A stretch of DNA of 64,000 bases from Heterohyrax brucei (GCA_028571685.1 CM053148.1:92650001-92714000), one strand, 5' to 3'; shown: positions 11,480-23,175, counted from the stretch's first letter. The notes: generated from the sequence alone by a model not told the origin. Made by a program: numbers and translations.

Positions 11480-12270
11480 AATACTCTACCATTCAGAAAA
11501 AAAAAGGAGGGGGGAAGTCCTCAAATTTATACACTTGTGAAAAAGCTGTGGAAGATAGAGGAAACAGCTAAACTTGTCTATTCATGAGATGAAAAATAAC
11601 TAAAAAGAAAAAAATAAAGCATAGTAAGCATGTTGTTGTGAGGATGAAACCCAAAATATTACACAGTCATGTCACTCAGGTGAGGAAAATACTGTTACTG
11701 ACTAATGCTACTTGGTCTGTATATTTCAAAAGGCAAGATGACTGGAAAAATATAGATCAGGAAGCTGTGGAAGAATTCTAAATATTCCTGTTGAGTGTTC
11801 TATAAGATACCCTGCAAAGAGATAAGTTTACACAGAAGAGTGAGTGGTTACCTTGCCACCAGCCTCTCCCTTCGTTTTCAGGGGACAAGCCAAGTTTGAG
11901 TGCTTTAGCTACACAGTATACCACTACAGCAACAACCTTCTGAAGCTCCATCAATAAAAGATTCTAATTTTTGTTTAATTTTTTAACACTTATTTGCATT
12001 GTGGTACTGCATAGAAAATGCTGTGACCAGAGCCTTATAGAAACCTAGTTTTGTATTTCCCTTAATGACAGTGGTTCAGTATTCCCTAAAATGGTTTATA
12101 AAGGAACTTTATAGAATTTAACTACACAAATAATGAGAACTTACTGTAATTAGAATTTTTCCATATATTGAAAACTAAAAAAAAAGCACATCTCGATAGC
12201 CCACAGATCCATAAATAAATTGCCAATAGACATGAGATAGCAAAACCATAAATTATAGGGAAATCAAAGT
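11480..12270. other. AT-rich stretch, no gene seen
   Basis: Ordinary low-GC DNA with a short A-tract at 11499. No recognised repeat. Confidence 0.45.
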
Positions 12271-12274
12271 TGTA

Positions 12275-12500
12275 CTGGCGAATATAGTGAATTTAGAAAA
12301 GATGAATACATAGGAGAAAAATATCCTTCTAAAAAATTTACAAAGTAGCAGTAAAATAATCACAGAGGCCAGGAGGAAGGAAATAACAGAGATAGAAGCA
12401 GATATGAAGAAAAAAGGAATAAAAACAAAGTAGAAAAAATCATCAAAGCTAACAGCTAATCTTCTGAAAAGATTGTTAAAATGGCATTCCGTAATGATAT
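12275..12500 (+). mobile_element. L1 ORF2 fragment
   Basis: A-rich text with the blocks gaaggaaataacagagatag, agaaaaaatcatcaaagc and ttctgaaaagattgttaaa matches the L1 ORF2 stretch just upstream of the reverse transcriptase domain. Stops interrupt the sense frame; the open minus-strand frame here (12253-12507) is only the shadow of A-rich sense sequence. Confidence 0.55.
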
Positions 12501-13320
12501 TGATCATTGCATTATGTTGTATCTGGAATTCTCAGGCTTATTATATAACAAAACATCTGAAATTAACATTTCAGATAGGAAATTTTACTTTACTGTGGAA
12601 TATTTTCTTTAATTTTTTCCTTAAATCTATAAACAAACACTTATAAACTATTTTACTTAACACAATTATACATATAAGTTATGAAAATCACATTTCTAAA
12701 ACACTTCAGTTGGGAAAGAAATCAGATATATTGGCCATAGGGATAAGTAAATCCATTGCTATCAAGTTAATTCATATTTATGTCACTATTTAAAGATCTC
12801 TAATCAAAATAGGATTTCTATATACACTCAGTGGTACAATACAACAAAATCGAAATATTAATACATGCCTATCCAAATAACGTTATCCAGGTGTATGAAA
12901 CACGCTTCCACAAAGAAGAGTAAATAATTTAGAATCAACCTTAACATAGTTTGTCATGAGGATTAGAAAATGTAAACAAGTAGAAGATGTGACCCAATAC
13001 ATTAACAAGGGTAAACATTGATGCTTTCAGTGTCAACTGGACTATGGGAAATAAGCATTTTAGAATTCTAATGGGAAAAGTGAATTAATCAGCAATTTGA
13101 AAAATAAAAGCAGGCCTCAAGATATAATGTGTAATAATCATTATCATCAGGGATTTATCAATTTTATTAACACTTCCCATGATCAAGTTTTCTTTTTGAT
13201 AATTGTCTCTAGCACATGTTTGTCTTATATTTTACTAGTTTGTGTGCTTATTTTTATCTTTTTTCTCCTTTCTTTCATGTAATAAAATGATAATACACTT
13301 TGATAGGCTTGAAAACACTT
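12501..13320. other. AT-rich stretch, no gene seen
   Basis: No recognised repeat or convincing open frame. A plus frame at 13097-13282 is short and hydrophobic with no family match. Confidence 0.45.
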
Positions 13321-13324
13321 GATT

Positions 13325-13539
13325 TAGCTTTCTATGCATATGAAAACTGGACAATCAAAAAAGAAGATAGAAGAAGAGGGATTCATTCATTGGAAATGTA
13401 GTATTTATGGAGAATATTGATATACCATAGATTACCTGAAGGATAAACAGGTCTTAGAAGAAATAAACACAGTGTACTCTTTAGAAATGAAGACGGCAAG
13501 ACTGACTTTCTTACATTGGACAGATTGTCACAACCAGAA
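13325..13539 (+). mobile_element. RTE LINE, ORF2 C-terminal part
   Basis: Translation in broken frames gives a Trp-containing 'SWTIKK'-type block followed by basic residues, then a leucine-rich block and 'LTFLHW' at the end, which matches the region after the RT domain in RTE/BovB elements. It is interrupted at 13540 by an AfroSINE and resumes at about 13730. Confidence 0.6.
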
Positions 13540-13728
13540 ATCAAACCCAACTCAGCCATCTATGACAGAGTAGAACTGCTCCCATAGGGTTTTCAAGGCT
13601 GTAGTTGTTCTGAAAGCAAACTGCCACCTCATTCTCCAGAGAAGTGGTTGGTGGCTTTGAATCAGTCACCTTTTGGACAGTAGCCAAGGACTGTACTACC
13701 AGAGCTCCTCAAAGGGTCGTCAGGAAAG
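13540..13728 (-). mobile_element. AfroSINE long form inserted in RTE
   Basis: Reads tail first (ctatgacagagtagaact, ccatagggttttcaagg), then the long-form insert (agcaaactgccacctcatt) and the head accagagctcctcaaagg. It splits the RTE copy in two. A homologous copy in the opposite orientation, at the same place relative to the same RTE text, is at 18335. Confidence 0.85.
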
Positions 13729-13930
13729 ACCCATTGCTTTTATATGTGGTAGGAGATCAGAGAAAACAAGCAGAATCTTCAGTGACCGAGATTAACCCAA
13801 CAGACCCAGCAGTCAGCTCAATTATATTATCAAAGATCATGGAGAAGATTCTGGACTAGGTATCGTTTTATTGTTTTGCACATAAGATTACCGTGAGCTG
13901 GAGCTGGCTACAGCAACTAACAACAGAAAC
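13729..13930 (+). mobile_element. RTE LINE 3' end
   Basis: Has the 3' untranslated blocks tcagtgaccgagattaac, tattatcaaagatcatgg, and the tail attaccgtgagctggagctgg followed by caactaacaacagaaac. The 'caactaacaac' tail also closes the copies at 43690 and 57305. It runs directly into the LTR-like block at 13931. Confidence 0.65.
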
Positions 13931-14372
13931 AATTAGTTTTCTTTGACCACATGACAGATTACTACCAACTAAGTGACTTCAAACAAAATCTATTTTTCAG
14001 CTCACATTTCTGGCAGTCAGAAATCTAGGCCCAGCGTGACTGTAATTCTTGATACTAAAATCAGATTGTCTGTTAGACTTCATTCCTTTTTTAGGGACTA
14101 GGGGAAAGAATTCCTTTCTAAGCTCATTCAGGTTATGGAGACAATGCAGACCTTTGTGGTTATAGTACTGAAGTTCAAGTCCTTGCTGTCCAGCAGTGGG
14201 GGACACTGTGGAGACTATTCGCATTCTTTGCTCTGTGACCCTTCCAAATTCAGCAACAGAGAATCTCCTCTAGGTTGAATTTGTGTCACACTTTGAGTTT
14301 TTTCTTAGAAAGTTTCCTTTGAATAGCTTACCCGATATGGTAGATACATCCAGAATTATCTCTTTTTCTTGA
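13931..14372 (-). mobile_element. LTR-like repeat, copy A of an inverted pair
   Basis: On the minus strand it contains cctagatttctgactgcc, then a MaLR/ERVL-like 3' end with 'aagtcacttagttgg'. It has a clear second copy at 17715-18125 in the opposite orientation, matching block for block (for example aggaaactttctaagaaa, aactcaaagtgtga, ggaatgaagtc). Family not named. Confidence 0.6.
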
Positions 14373-16111
14373 AGTTACTATACTGTAAAACAAAACTGGA
14401 TCCACTGATGTTACCACTCCTTCATATTCACAAATTATGGGGTGTATACATAGGTCATAAACCAGGGAATGGAAACATTTGGAGAAGTCTTAGGATTCTG
14501 CTTACCAAACTGCTTTAAACCAAATAAAATGGAGAATACTTAAAATGAAAGGTTAAAATCGTATCATAAACATACATCCATATCGTTAAAAATAATCATT
14601 TCAATATGTTAGTATCTCTTACATGCAAAGAATATTATTTTTCCTCTGTTCTCCTACTTGTCACGGATTTTTTTTACTTTAACAAGCCTAAGTTATATAA
14701 GCATTATTTTGCTCAAAAACTCTCTAGCATTATCTTGGAAGTGTTTAGTTCTATTATAAATGCCCTTGCAAGTTTTTACTGAAAACCTTTGTATAAGAAA
14801 GGTAATGTGAGTCTAATATTATGACTAAGGGATTTACTATATTAATGCAAACTATCTGCCTTTGCTATTTTCTAAACATATTTTTATTGTATTATATATA
14901 TAATATTGTATTATATTAAGGAAATATAATAAAACTGTGTGTAATATAAAGAAAACATTAATTCCTAAATGACCTGTCTGATAAATCTCAGTTTTTTATG
15001 CTTGTTAGTATTTAAAATATAGGTCTTCCTGTCTTTTTACCTCTTTGTTGCATCTGCCATTGATTCTGATTATTAATAAAGTCAACACTCACTTCTGTCT
15101 TGCCACCCACACTGATTCTAGTAGGTTCCTCTGACAATCAGAGTACATATGTTCGAGAAAGTGACACTACCAAGTTTACCTTTAACTCAAAGAAAACAAC
15201 TTGGAGGCAGAAGTGGCTAGACACCATGCTACAGGCTAAAACCAGACAAGTGTCTTCCTTTCACATATGATGATCAGTCGTGCGTCTTCATATGTATTAG
15301 GAAAGCATGTGTATTCAAATCCACTTGTTGATAAGCCATAATAAATTTATTATCATTTGCATATATGCACTTTATTCCATTTTTTTTCATGTGAGATTAT
15401 TTTAAAAAGACACTGCTGTTGCAAAAACCAAATCAAGCAAAGTAACAAAAAGGAACTCTTTGAGGAATGCACTGTCGGTCTGAACAAGTCTTAATTGTCT
15501 CTGGAAGAAGATAATCTTACTTGAACTACTGAAGATAATGCTTTGACATCAAAACAGCTATATAAAGGAAGAAACTTTGAGCAGAGTCTGTGTACAACTT
15601 TATCATTTTACTGATGAATGATAAAATCAAGTTTCTGAAAGTAAAGGTCTAATCAGTTTGTTTTTGTTTTTTTTTTTGTTTCCACCCTGAGCAAAATAAC
15701 TGGTCCTTCTTGCTTTTTAAAGTCCAAAGGCAATTATCTGCTTTCTTTAGCTGAAATTGCTGACTCATAATCTAGTTATTGCTAGTAGGGGAGAAGCCCA
15801 ACTGGTACAGAAATGAGTTAGATCTTCCATGTACATTAAGAGGAGTGTAGTGTAGCAGAGTTTTATTTAAAGTACTTATTTCTTGTTCTTGGAATTTACT
15901 CAATTGCAATGGGTTTTGGTTTTTAAACATAGGGCCTTTATTTCAAAATACTGTACTGCATAAGACAGAGAGAAAAAATAAAAAGAGGCTAATAGAGAAT
16001 TCAAGTAAAGCAACTGGTGAGAAAGAAACTGTTGTTTCATTAGCTGTTGCCAAAAGCACTAAACTTGAATTTTCAACATGGGAGTATTCTGTGTAAGCAT
16101 GTAGACTGTGG
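14373..16111. other. AT-rich stretch, no gene seen
   Basis: About 1.7 kb of low-GC DNA with TA-rich text near 14885-14945 and a T-tract at 15660-15680. I recognise no exon or interspersed repeat. Confidence 0.45.
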
Positions 16112-16272
16112 ATAGCCTGGTCACGCAGTGGTTAAGTGCTACGTCTGCTAACCAAATGATCGGTAGTTCAAATCTACTAGGTGCTCCTTGGAAACTCAAT
16201 CGGGCAGTTCTACGCTGTCTATAGGGTCATTGTGAGTCAGAATCAACTTTACAGGAGGGGGTTTGGCTTTTT
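16112..16272 (+). mobile_element. AfroSINE
   Basis: Head gatagcctggtcacgcagtgg, B box gtagttcaaatctact, and tail ggtcattgtgagtcagaa followed by tcaactttacagg and gggtttggc. Full length. Confidence 0.92.
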
Positions 16273-16685
16273 TTTATGTAGAGTGTCTTCACTGTATCAA
16301 ATTTTGCTTAGGATTTTTGTACTCTAGAAAATATTAGCTTAAATATGTAATAAGACGTCACTTGGCACTTGGCTATTACTACGCATCTTTGGTTGCTTTT
16401 TCAAAGAAGTGATTACAGTAGCTGTTAATATTGCCACCTGAGTGGCAATGCTGCACTGGCTGTGTTTCTGTATTCACAGATGAAAACAGAAGGGTCATTG
16501 CCTTAATTAAAACCACACACATGTACAGCATAGAAAGCATGTTTAATACAAATACATGTTTAGTAATCAGATTTCATTTGACCAGCTGGTACAGAAATCA
16601 GTTTTAAGAAAAAGTTTGATACTGTTTTGTAGTATATCTGACATACTATTAGCAAAACTTTTCATTAGAACATATATTTTAATGA
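16273..16685. other. no gene or clear repeat seen
   Basis: Single-copy-looking sequence between two SINEs in the same orientation. The short phrase cagctggtacagaaatcag at 16575 resembles caactggtacagaaatgag at 15799; nothing larger is shared. Confidence 0.4.
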
Positions 16686-16835
16686 TTATCAGAAACCCTA
16701 TGGCATAGTAGTTAAGTGCTACAGCTGCTAAACTGAGGGATGGCAGTTCAAACCCACCAGGGGCCCCTTGGAAACTCTATATGGCAGTTCAGTTCTGTCT
16801 GTAGGGTCACTGTGAATTGGAATTGACTATCACAG
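16686..16835 (+). mobile_element. AfroSINE
   Basis: Head agaaaccctatggcatagta, B box ggcagttcaaacccacc, and tail ggtcactgtgaattggaat followed by tgactatcacagtgg. Confidence 0.92.
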
Positions 16836-17552
16836 TGGATTTTATATTTTAATAACTTTTTCCATTTGGATTTGTTAAGAAAGTTTTAACTTGACTCTTT
16901 TTGTCAGAAGGTTGTCAATGTCATAGTTCAAAGGATTCCAGGAGCTGAGTGGACTTGACAAATATAATGTCTATATTCCCACAGAAATGATTAAATAATT
17001 CAATCTGTCTGTTTGCAGAAAAGATCATCAGACTGTCCTTTAAAATCACCTATTGGGATTTTGAAATTCTGTTGGCTTGTCTTAATTTAAACATTATTAT
17101 TTCAATAGAAAACAAATATCTTACTTTAACCATATTGTAGTTGGTTTGCTTTGTAAGCAAATAATGTATTATATTCTCTGAATATCATTAAAATCATATT
17201 TACTTTTGGGGCTTATATGGTGGAAGGACTGAAAATTAAAAATAACTGAATATGAAATATAAGTGGGAAATCACGACTGTACTGCCAATGCTGTCAATCC
17301 CTCCCACATCTGCGATCTCACACGACCAATTGTCATACTGAGAACCCAATCTCATATTCTTTCTTTTCCAGTCTCCCCATGAACTGCTATTTTGAACTCC
17401 CCTTGAACTTGGCTGGCCTTCTCCAAGAATGAAGGCTGACTTAGCACGCTGCCACACGTTTCACCCTCCCTTCTGCATATCCAACAGAGTAGTAAGTAAA
17501 ATGGTTCTACTGATTGGGTGGCTTTGATAGACCCTCCTTTCTTTTCATTCTT
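16836..17552. other. no gene or clear repeat seen
   Basis: Low-GC sequence. The minus frame at 17236-17457 has no recognised domain. Confidence 0.4.
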
Positions 17553-17714
17553 GTCTTAGTCACCTAGTGCTGCTATAACAGATACACTGCCAAGAGATGG
17601 CTTTAACAAAGAGAAATTTGTTCTCTCACAGGCTAGTAGGCTAGAAGTCCAAATTCAGTGTGTCAGCTCCAGGGAAAGGCTACCTCTCTCTGTCCGTTCT
17701 GGAGAAAGGTCCTT
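17553..17714 (-). mobile_element. MaLR-type LTR, truncated
   Basis: Left edge cttgtcttagtcacctagtgc and the block aaagagaaatttgttctctc are the reverse complement of the LTR 3' end. It stops after gagaaaggtcctttaagg, where the inverted-pair repeat begins. Confidence 0.7.
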
Positions 17715-18125
17715 TAAGGAAAGGAGATTATCCTGGATAGATCTAATCCGTCAGGTAAGTGATTCAAAGGAAACTTTCTAAGAAAAAAACTCAAAGTGTG
17801 AGAGAACTTCAACGTAAAGGAGACTCTTCTTGCTGAATTTGGAGATGGCAGGGTCATAGAGCAAGGAACATGATGAGTATCCAAAGCTAACAGCATCCAC
17901 CACCGCCAGACAGCAAGGAAATGAAGCTTCAGCCCTACAACCGCGATCGTCTGAGTTTTCTCAATAATCTGAATGAGCTTTGAAAAGACTTTTTTTTTCC
18001 TCTAGTCTCCAAAAAAGGAATGAAGTCCAATTAACAATTTGATTTCAGCATCGTGAATTCAGTCACGCTGAGCCTAGATTTCTGACTGTCAGAAATGTCA
18101 GTTAGTGTGTAGTAATTTGACACAA
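17715..18125 (+). mobile_element. LTR-like repeat, copy B of an inverted pair
   Basis: Plus-strand blocks caaaggaaactttctaag, aactcaaagtgtgaga, ttgctgaatttggaga and agcctagatttctgac mirror copy A at 13931-14372. The 3' side runs into RTE text through the same junction as in copy A (ctgctgtag / tttttgtttttagc), so the boundary was present before the two copies separated. Confidence 0.6.
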
Positions 18126-18310
18126 GGCGAAAGAAAACTGTTTTTGTTTTTAGCTGCTGTAGGCGGCTTCAGCTCAAAGCGATCTCATGTGCGAAACACT
18201 GAAACCATACCTAGTCCTGCGTTATCTCCACGATCTTTGATAATACACTTGGGCCGACTGTTGGGTTAATCCGTGTCACTGAATATTTTCCTTCTACCAA
18301 ATAGAATAGC
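18126..18310 (-). mobile_element. RTE LINE 3' end
   Basis: Read on the minus strand it has the RTE 3' blocks in the order seen at 13770-13915: cagtgacacggattaac, tattatcaaagatcgtgg, ggactaggtatgg, then the tail before cagcagctaaaaac. It is more CpG-rich than copy A. Confidence 0.6.
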
Positions 18311-18334
18311 AATGAGTGTTTTCTGACAACTTTC

Positions 18335-18525
18335 TGAGGAGCTCTAGTAGCTCCCTGTGAAATGCTTTACTACTATCCAAAAGATGAACTGGGGGAGGTG
18401 ACAGTCACTACTAGCAAAAACCCTCAGCTGTCCGAACCAACTAGCTGTTCCTTGAAAACCCTGTGGAGCAATTCTACTCTGTGCTATAGGGTCGCTACAT
18501 GTCAGAATCCACTCTACACCATGGG
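18335..18525 (+). mobile_element. AfroSINE long form
   Basis: Head tgaggagctctagtagctcc, long-form insert around 18390-18420, then tgttccttgaaaaccctgtgg and tail tatagggtcgctacatgtcag. It matches the minus-strand copy at 13540-13728, including its position next to the RTE text. Confidence 0.8.
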
Positions 18526-18754
18526 TAACCTACTAACACACCTGCATGCATAGCTAGAATGTTTTCTTCTGTATGTTAAAAGCTGGCCTGCATTTAAGGT
18601 TTTCTATTTGTGTTCTTAGGACGTAATTTTCATCACTCAGGAATGGGACAGCTTCTGGCGAGATGAGATGATATATTCTAATCTTTACAGGCAATTATCA
18701 AGTTACAGTCAAAGTAATGCTTAATAACATTTCCTGTGGGGATTTTTAAGAATT

Positions 18755-18915
18755 TGTTGTTGTTATTAGATACTATTGAGTAGGTTCTGGTTCCGACTCA
18801 TAACAACCATAGGTGCAACAGAAGGAAACAATGCCTGGTCCTGTGTCCATCCTCACAATTGTAGTTACACTTGAGCTTATTATTGTAATATGTGTATCTG
18901 TCTTGTTGAGGGTTT
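18755..18915 (-). mobile_element. RTE LINE 3' end
   Basis: Starts with gttgttgttattagatact, the complement of the RTE tail, then tccgactcataacaacc, gcaacagaaggaaacaatgcc and tcctgtgtccatcctcaca, in the order of the RTE 3' end. 5' truncated near 18915. Confidence 0.75.
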
Positions 18916-18984
18916 ATGGTTCCAGATGGGTAGGACTGAGTCCGACCTGTGCCACTTGCAAGTCATTCAAGTTTCTTTATCCAT

Positions 18985-19172
18985 ACCAAATGAGTTGATT
19001 CTAATTGATAGTGGCCCTACAGGACAGAGCAGAACTTCCCCACATGGTAGCCAGTGCTGTAAATGTCTATGACAGCAGATTGCCACACCTTTCTCCTGTG
19101 GAATGGCTAGTAGGTTTGAATGAGCGACCTTTCAGTTTCCAGCCCAGTGCTACCCACTGCAAACCAGAGTAC
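18985..19172 (-). mobile_element. AfroSINE long form
   Basis: Tail first: tgagttgattctaattgata, acaggacagagcagaactt, then the long-form insert (gcagattgccacacctttc) and the complement of the B box (taggtttgaatgagcg). The head region is decayed (cactgcaaaccagagtaccc). Confidence 0.8.
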
Positions 19173-19217
19173 CCTTTTGATATACTTGTATACTATGTGT
19201 GATTTTAAACCTACAAA

Positions 19218-19385
19218 AAAAGAATATGCAAACCAAAACCACTGTCATGGAGTTAATTCTGACTCATAGAGACTCTATAAATAGAACTCCTCCACAGGGA
19301 TTCCAAGGAGAGTCTGCTGGATTTGAACTGCCAGCCTTCTAATTAGCGGGTGTAACACTTAACCACTACACTGCCAGGGTTTCCA
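19218..19385 (-). mobile_element. AfroSINE
   Basis: Tail first: caaaccaaaaccactgtcat, then ctggatttgaactgccag and the head complement acttaaccactacactgcc followed by agggtttcc. It follows the previous copy by about 50 bases in the same orientation. Confidence 0.92.
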
Positions 19386-20534
19386 AAAGAATAGATAATA
19401 TATAATTATTATTATAGATATATGTATATTTAAAAAGCACACATTTTCATATGCAAATTAGTAAAAAAGAAATACATTTATATAATCAAATATGTCATTG
19501 ATGTTTCCTAGTTTTTATTTTTTAAGGATAGATTTATTATAAGACTATACGAGCTTAATAGAGCAGTTGCAAAACCAAATTACATAAAGGATTCATAATA
19601 TTTATAATGAAAAAGCTAATTATCAGACAACATTGGATTATATGACAGTTGTTGGATTTAAACTAATATTTAGTTTTGGAATTTCACTGAGAAAGTGAAT
19701 TAAGATCACTAATTATTTCTATCTAAATATGTGTATTTTTAAAGTATCTTGCTAAATATGTGCAACCGTATCTCCTATCAAAATACTTTTAATAATTAAT
19801 ATACTGTCATCATTTAAAAGTATCATAGAAACATATGCATGAATTAATCATATCTTTCCAATACCAGTTATACATTAATAGATTTAATATGTTAAAATTG
19901 CTTTCCATTTGTTTAATATTGATAGAAAAAAGTAATTTAAATTAGAAAAAATAATAATAGAAACGTGCAGTTTTAAACCTACAAAAAGTGGATATGAGCA
20001 TAATTATTTCAGCAAAGAAAAGTAATACACAAAAATTGTATTGGGAAGGACACATGAAGGATGTCTGGAAAAATAGATAAATTTGTCAGTAAGTATGTTA
20101 TATGTGAATTAATTAAATTCCAGTTATAAAATACAAGGTTTACATTATTTAAAAGGAAATAATACCAAGCAAACAACCTAAGAGAAGGATAAAGAGGGGC
20201 GTTCAAATAGTAGAAGGTTTATATTAAAGGAGTGGATAGAGGCGCGCCAGATATATTCTAAGAGCGTAACAACAATCTCAGAAGTAATAATACATTGACA
20301 TAAATCATTGAAAAGTAAAAATACTAACTGGTGCAGAAAAAATTTTTCAATATTAGTAGAAACTAAATTCTACCAAGGAAATACGAACTATGTCTTGCCT
20401 TAGAAAACTAGCATTCAACACTTTAAGATTTTTACTTGCATATTTTAAAATTGCTTGTTTACTAGTGTAAAGAAAACGACGTTTGTGTTTTCCACTTTGA
20501 AAAAAAAAAATGTGTTTGAGTCGACACCATTAAC
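19386..20534. other. very AT-rich stretch, no gene seen
   Basis: Over 1.1 kb of strongly AT-rich DNA. A 16-base phrase at 19203 (ttttaaacctacaaaaa) recurs at 19972; the flanks do not match. An AscI-type ggcgcgcc at 20243 is an isolated CpG cluster. Confidence 0.45.
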
Positions 20535-20888
20535 TAGTTCCAAGTCCATTCAATGTGAGAAATCATCACAGTCCGGTAGGCTGAGTCCAAATCCAGTGAG
20601 AGCATCTACGCACAGGAACCTCGGGTCCCAAGGACGTGCTCTGCCCTCGGTGCTGCTTTCTTGGTCATGTGAGTTTCCCAGCTTCCCCTGCTCATTTCTC
20701 TCCCGTTCATCCCGCAATCTTGTAACTTGACTCTTGCCTCACTAACACAACTGCAGCCCATTCTCCATCATCAATACCACAGAGGCAGGATTCACCACAC
20801 GTGGGAGGAAGGGCAGCATATTGGGATTCCTAGCCGAATCAAATCAATACATACATTTGGGGGGGGGGAACACAGTTCAATCCATGAC
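20535..20888 (-). mobile_element. MaLR-type LTR
   Basis: Shares blocks with the LTRs at 8023 and 48362: caggaacctcgggtccca, gtgctgctttcttggt, atgtgagtttcccagcttc, and a right edge with a G-run (20860-20868) before aacacagttcaatcc. The usual left edge is missing, so the 3' end of the LTR is truncated. Confidence 0.6.
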
Positions 20889-20892
20889 ACTT

Positions 20893-21085
20893 GGCAAGGA
20901 AGAGGCCAGAGAAAAAGAGGAAGAGCCTCGTGAAGTTAGATGAACACAGTGGCTCCCACAATGGGCACAAACATTGCAATGAGTGTGAGGAGGGCACAAA
21001 ACCCAGCGATGTCTCCTCGTGTTCGATATAGGGTCTCTATGCATAGGAGCTGACTAGGTGGTATGTAACCAAACCAACAATGAAG
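20893..21085 (+). mobile_element. RTE LINE 3' end
   Basis: Begins with ggcaaggaagaggccagag and gaaaaagaggaagagcctcg, the basic C-terminal ORF2 segment, followed by acagtggctcccacaatgg, agggcacaaaacccagc and the tail ctatgcataggagctgac. The conserved order equals the copies at 43690 and 57305. Confidence 0.75.
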
Positions 21086-21489
21086 AAAGACAACTAAAAT
21101 TTTAAAGATTAAAATAATTAATAGGGAGATGATATAATTCAAGACTTAGAATTGAAGGGACCACACAGTATGAAGGCTGACTTCAAAGTGGATTTAAGAA
21201 CTTATGCATAAAAGAGTGCAATCAATAATTAACTAGAAACCATGTTACATATGTATACATATATATATGCTTATGTATACACATATTTATATATTATTTC
21301 AAAGTAATCATTGATCTATAATAAGCTGTAAAAATAAAGCCAGGAATTCCTATCAGCTTCTCCGGATGGGTCCTATCCATTGACTTCATTCCCTCCATGG
21401 AGATATTTTACATAACTACCGCGCATTATTAAACCCAGGAAATTGGAATTGTCACCATGCAATGAACTAGACTAGAGACTTCAGCTGAA
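21086..21489. other. no gene seen; TA-rich patch
   Basis: A short alternating TA/CA patch at 21246-21295 and no recognised repeat elsewhere. Confidence 0.4.
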
Positions 21490-22162
21490 CTTCATCAGGC
21501 TTTGTGTGCATTCATTTTAGTGTGTATGCATGCTGTACCTTTGTATCTAAGTCTTATCACGTGTATAAATTTCTGTAACTGCGACTACCACATCCAAGAT
21601 AAATAAGTGTTCCCTCACCACATAAGAACTCCATATGCTGTTCCTTTTTTGTCACACCCCCTCCCCATCACCTCACCTTTGGCAGCTACGGATCTGTTCT
21701 CATGGCTATCGTTTCATCATTTTGAGCATGTTACAGTAGTATGATTATATGATATGGACTTTCATGATATTGCTTTTTTTTCCACACAGTGTAATGCTCT
21801 TGAGATCTAGCCAAGTTGTTGCATGTATAATAGCTATTTTGTTTCATTTTCTCTCCTTGTTCTTTGCTGAGTAGTATTTCATGATGCGTACATACCATAA
21901 CTTAACCATGTACTCATTTAAGGATATTTGTTTCCAGTTTGGGCTATTACAAACAAAATTCTGGACAATCACATTGAAGTTTTTGTGTGAGGATTAAGTT
22001 TTAGTTTCTTAAGTGCAATTGCAGAATAAGTGCATTGTCAATATTTTAGACAAGTAGAAGACTGATTTCCTGGCTGAGAGATTGAGTTTCTTCATGCCCT
22101 CACTTCTGTTCTATACTGCTAGTTTTTTTGTTCTTAAGTTAACCATTCTAACTGGTATATGA
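21490..22162 (-). mobile_element. L1 LINE 3' end, old
   Basis: Blocks in order on the plus strand: ccctccccatcacctcacc, ttttgagcatgttacagtag, ctcttgagatctagccaag, tgctgagtagtatttcatg, ttgggctattacaaacaa and ttttagtttcttaagtgcaa. This is the reverse complement of the end of L1 ORF2 and the start of the 3' untranslated region of an old L1 (L1M type). It continues after the SINE at 22163. Confidence 0.7.
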
Positions 22163-22328
22163 AACCCTGGTAGCATAGTATTTAAGTGCTATGGCTGCTA
22201 ACCCAAAATCCAGTAGTTCAAATCTACCAGGAGAACCTTGGAAACTCCATGGGGCAGTTTTACTGTGTCCTACACGGTTGCTGTAAGTTGGAATCGACAT
22301 GACGGCAGTAGATTTGGTTGGGTTTTAA
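22163..22328 (+). mobile_element. AfroSINE inserted in L1
   Basis: Head gaaaccctggtagcatagta, B box agtagttcaaatctacc, and tail gttgctgtaagttggaatcg followed by acatgacggcagtag. L1 sequence continues on both sides, so the SINE is the younger insertion. Confidence 0.95.
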
Positions 22329-22440
22329 TAGGTATGCAGTGGTATTGTGTCGTGGCTTATTTTGCTTTTGCCTAATGACTTGTGATGCCAAACATCTTTT
22401 AATATGTTAATTTAGTATCTATAAATCTTCTTTGATAAAG
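22329..22440 (-). mobile_element. L1 LINE, continuation after the SINE
   Basis: The phrases gtggtattgtgtcgtggc, tttgcctaatgacttgtg and catcttttaatatgtta continue the L1 text interrupted at 22162. Confidence 0.65.
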
Positions 22441-23175
22441 TTTGTACATGTCATTTGGCCCTTTTCCAATTCGATTGTTTTCTGCACGTAGACACAAGGG
22501 ACAAAATTTTGTTTACCATTAGCATGTAATCTTTGCTTGGAGGAATAGATATTCTTGAATATGCCAGTACAAATTGTACTGAAGATGGTCTTAGCTAAGG
22601 TAAAGCATTCATGTAAGAGATAAACCTTAAACATTACTGGCTCAACACATTAGAATTTGCTTCTCACTTATTTAAGATGAATGCCTTTGAATGATGATTA
22701 ACATTCATCTAAGCCATTATTTCAAAAATTTAGGCTTCCTTGAAGTTATAAATTTGCCTGTTTCCTTAAACAGCTTCCAAAGTTGCCATAGTTCTCTGTA
22801 TTAATCCAGTAGAAAAGGAAAGAACACAGAGAATCACACCTAGAGTTTTCAATAGTCTACACCTGGATTTGGCACAAAGCTTTCTGCTCATTTTCTACTG
22901 CTCGATGTCATGGTTGCACTGAACTCCAAAAGAAGCACAATCCTGTTCATCGTAATATGATGTCATAAGCTTTGGACTCAAGAATTTGAACGTCAAGTTA
23001 TCCCTATTTTCAACAAATATACAAGGCTAGTTAAAGGACAGGATGACTACATTCAAGAAAAGAGAGAACAGAAAGCTTATAGCCATCACTGATCCATAAC
23101 AGCAGTGAAATATTGCTGTGTAGACATGGAAAGTTTTTTCTGCCATGCAAATAGGGATTAACTTTGATGGTGGAA
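22441..23175. other. no gene or clear repeat seen
   Basis: Mixed-composition sequence. The minus frame at 22419-22634 has no recognised domain. Confidence 0.4.

Noticed and set aside
19203-19990. The phrase ttttaaacctacaaaaa at 19203 and 19972 as a target duplication or long repeat
   Set aside because: The match is limited to about 17 bases of A/T-rich text and does not continue in the flanks.
20235-20260. ggcgcgcc as a CpG island or regulatory site
   Set aside because: A single 8-base cluster in very AT-rich DNA with no other CpG sites around it.
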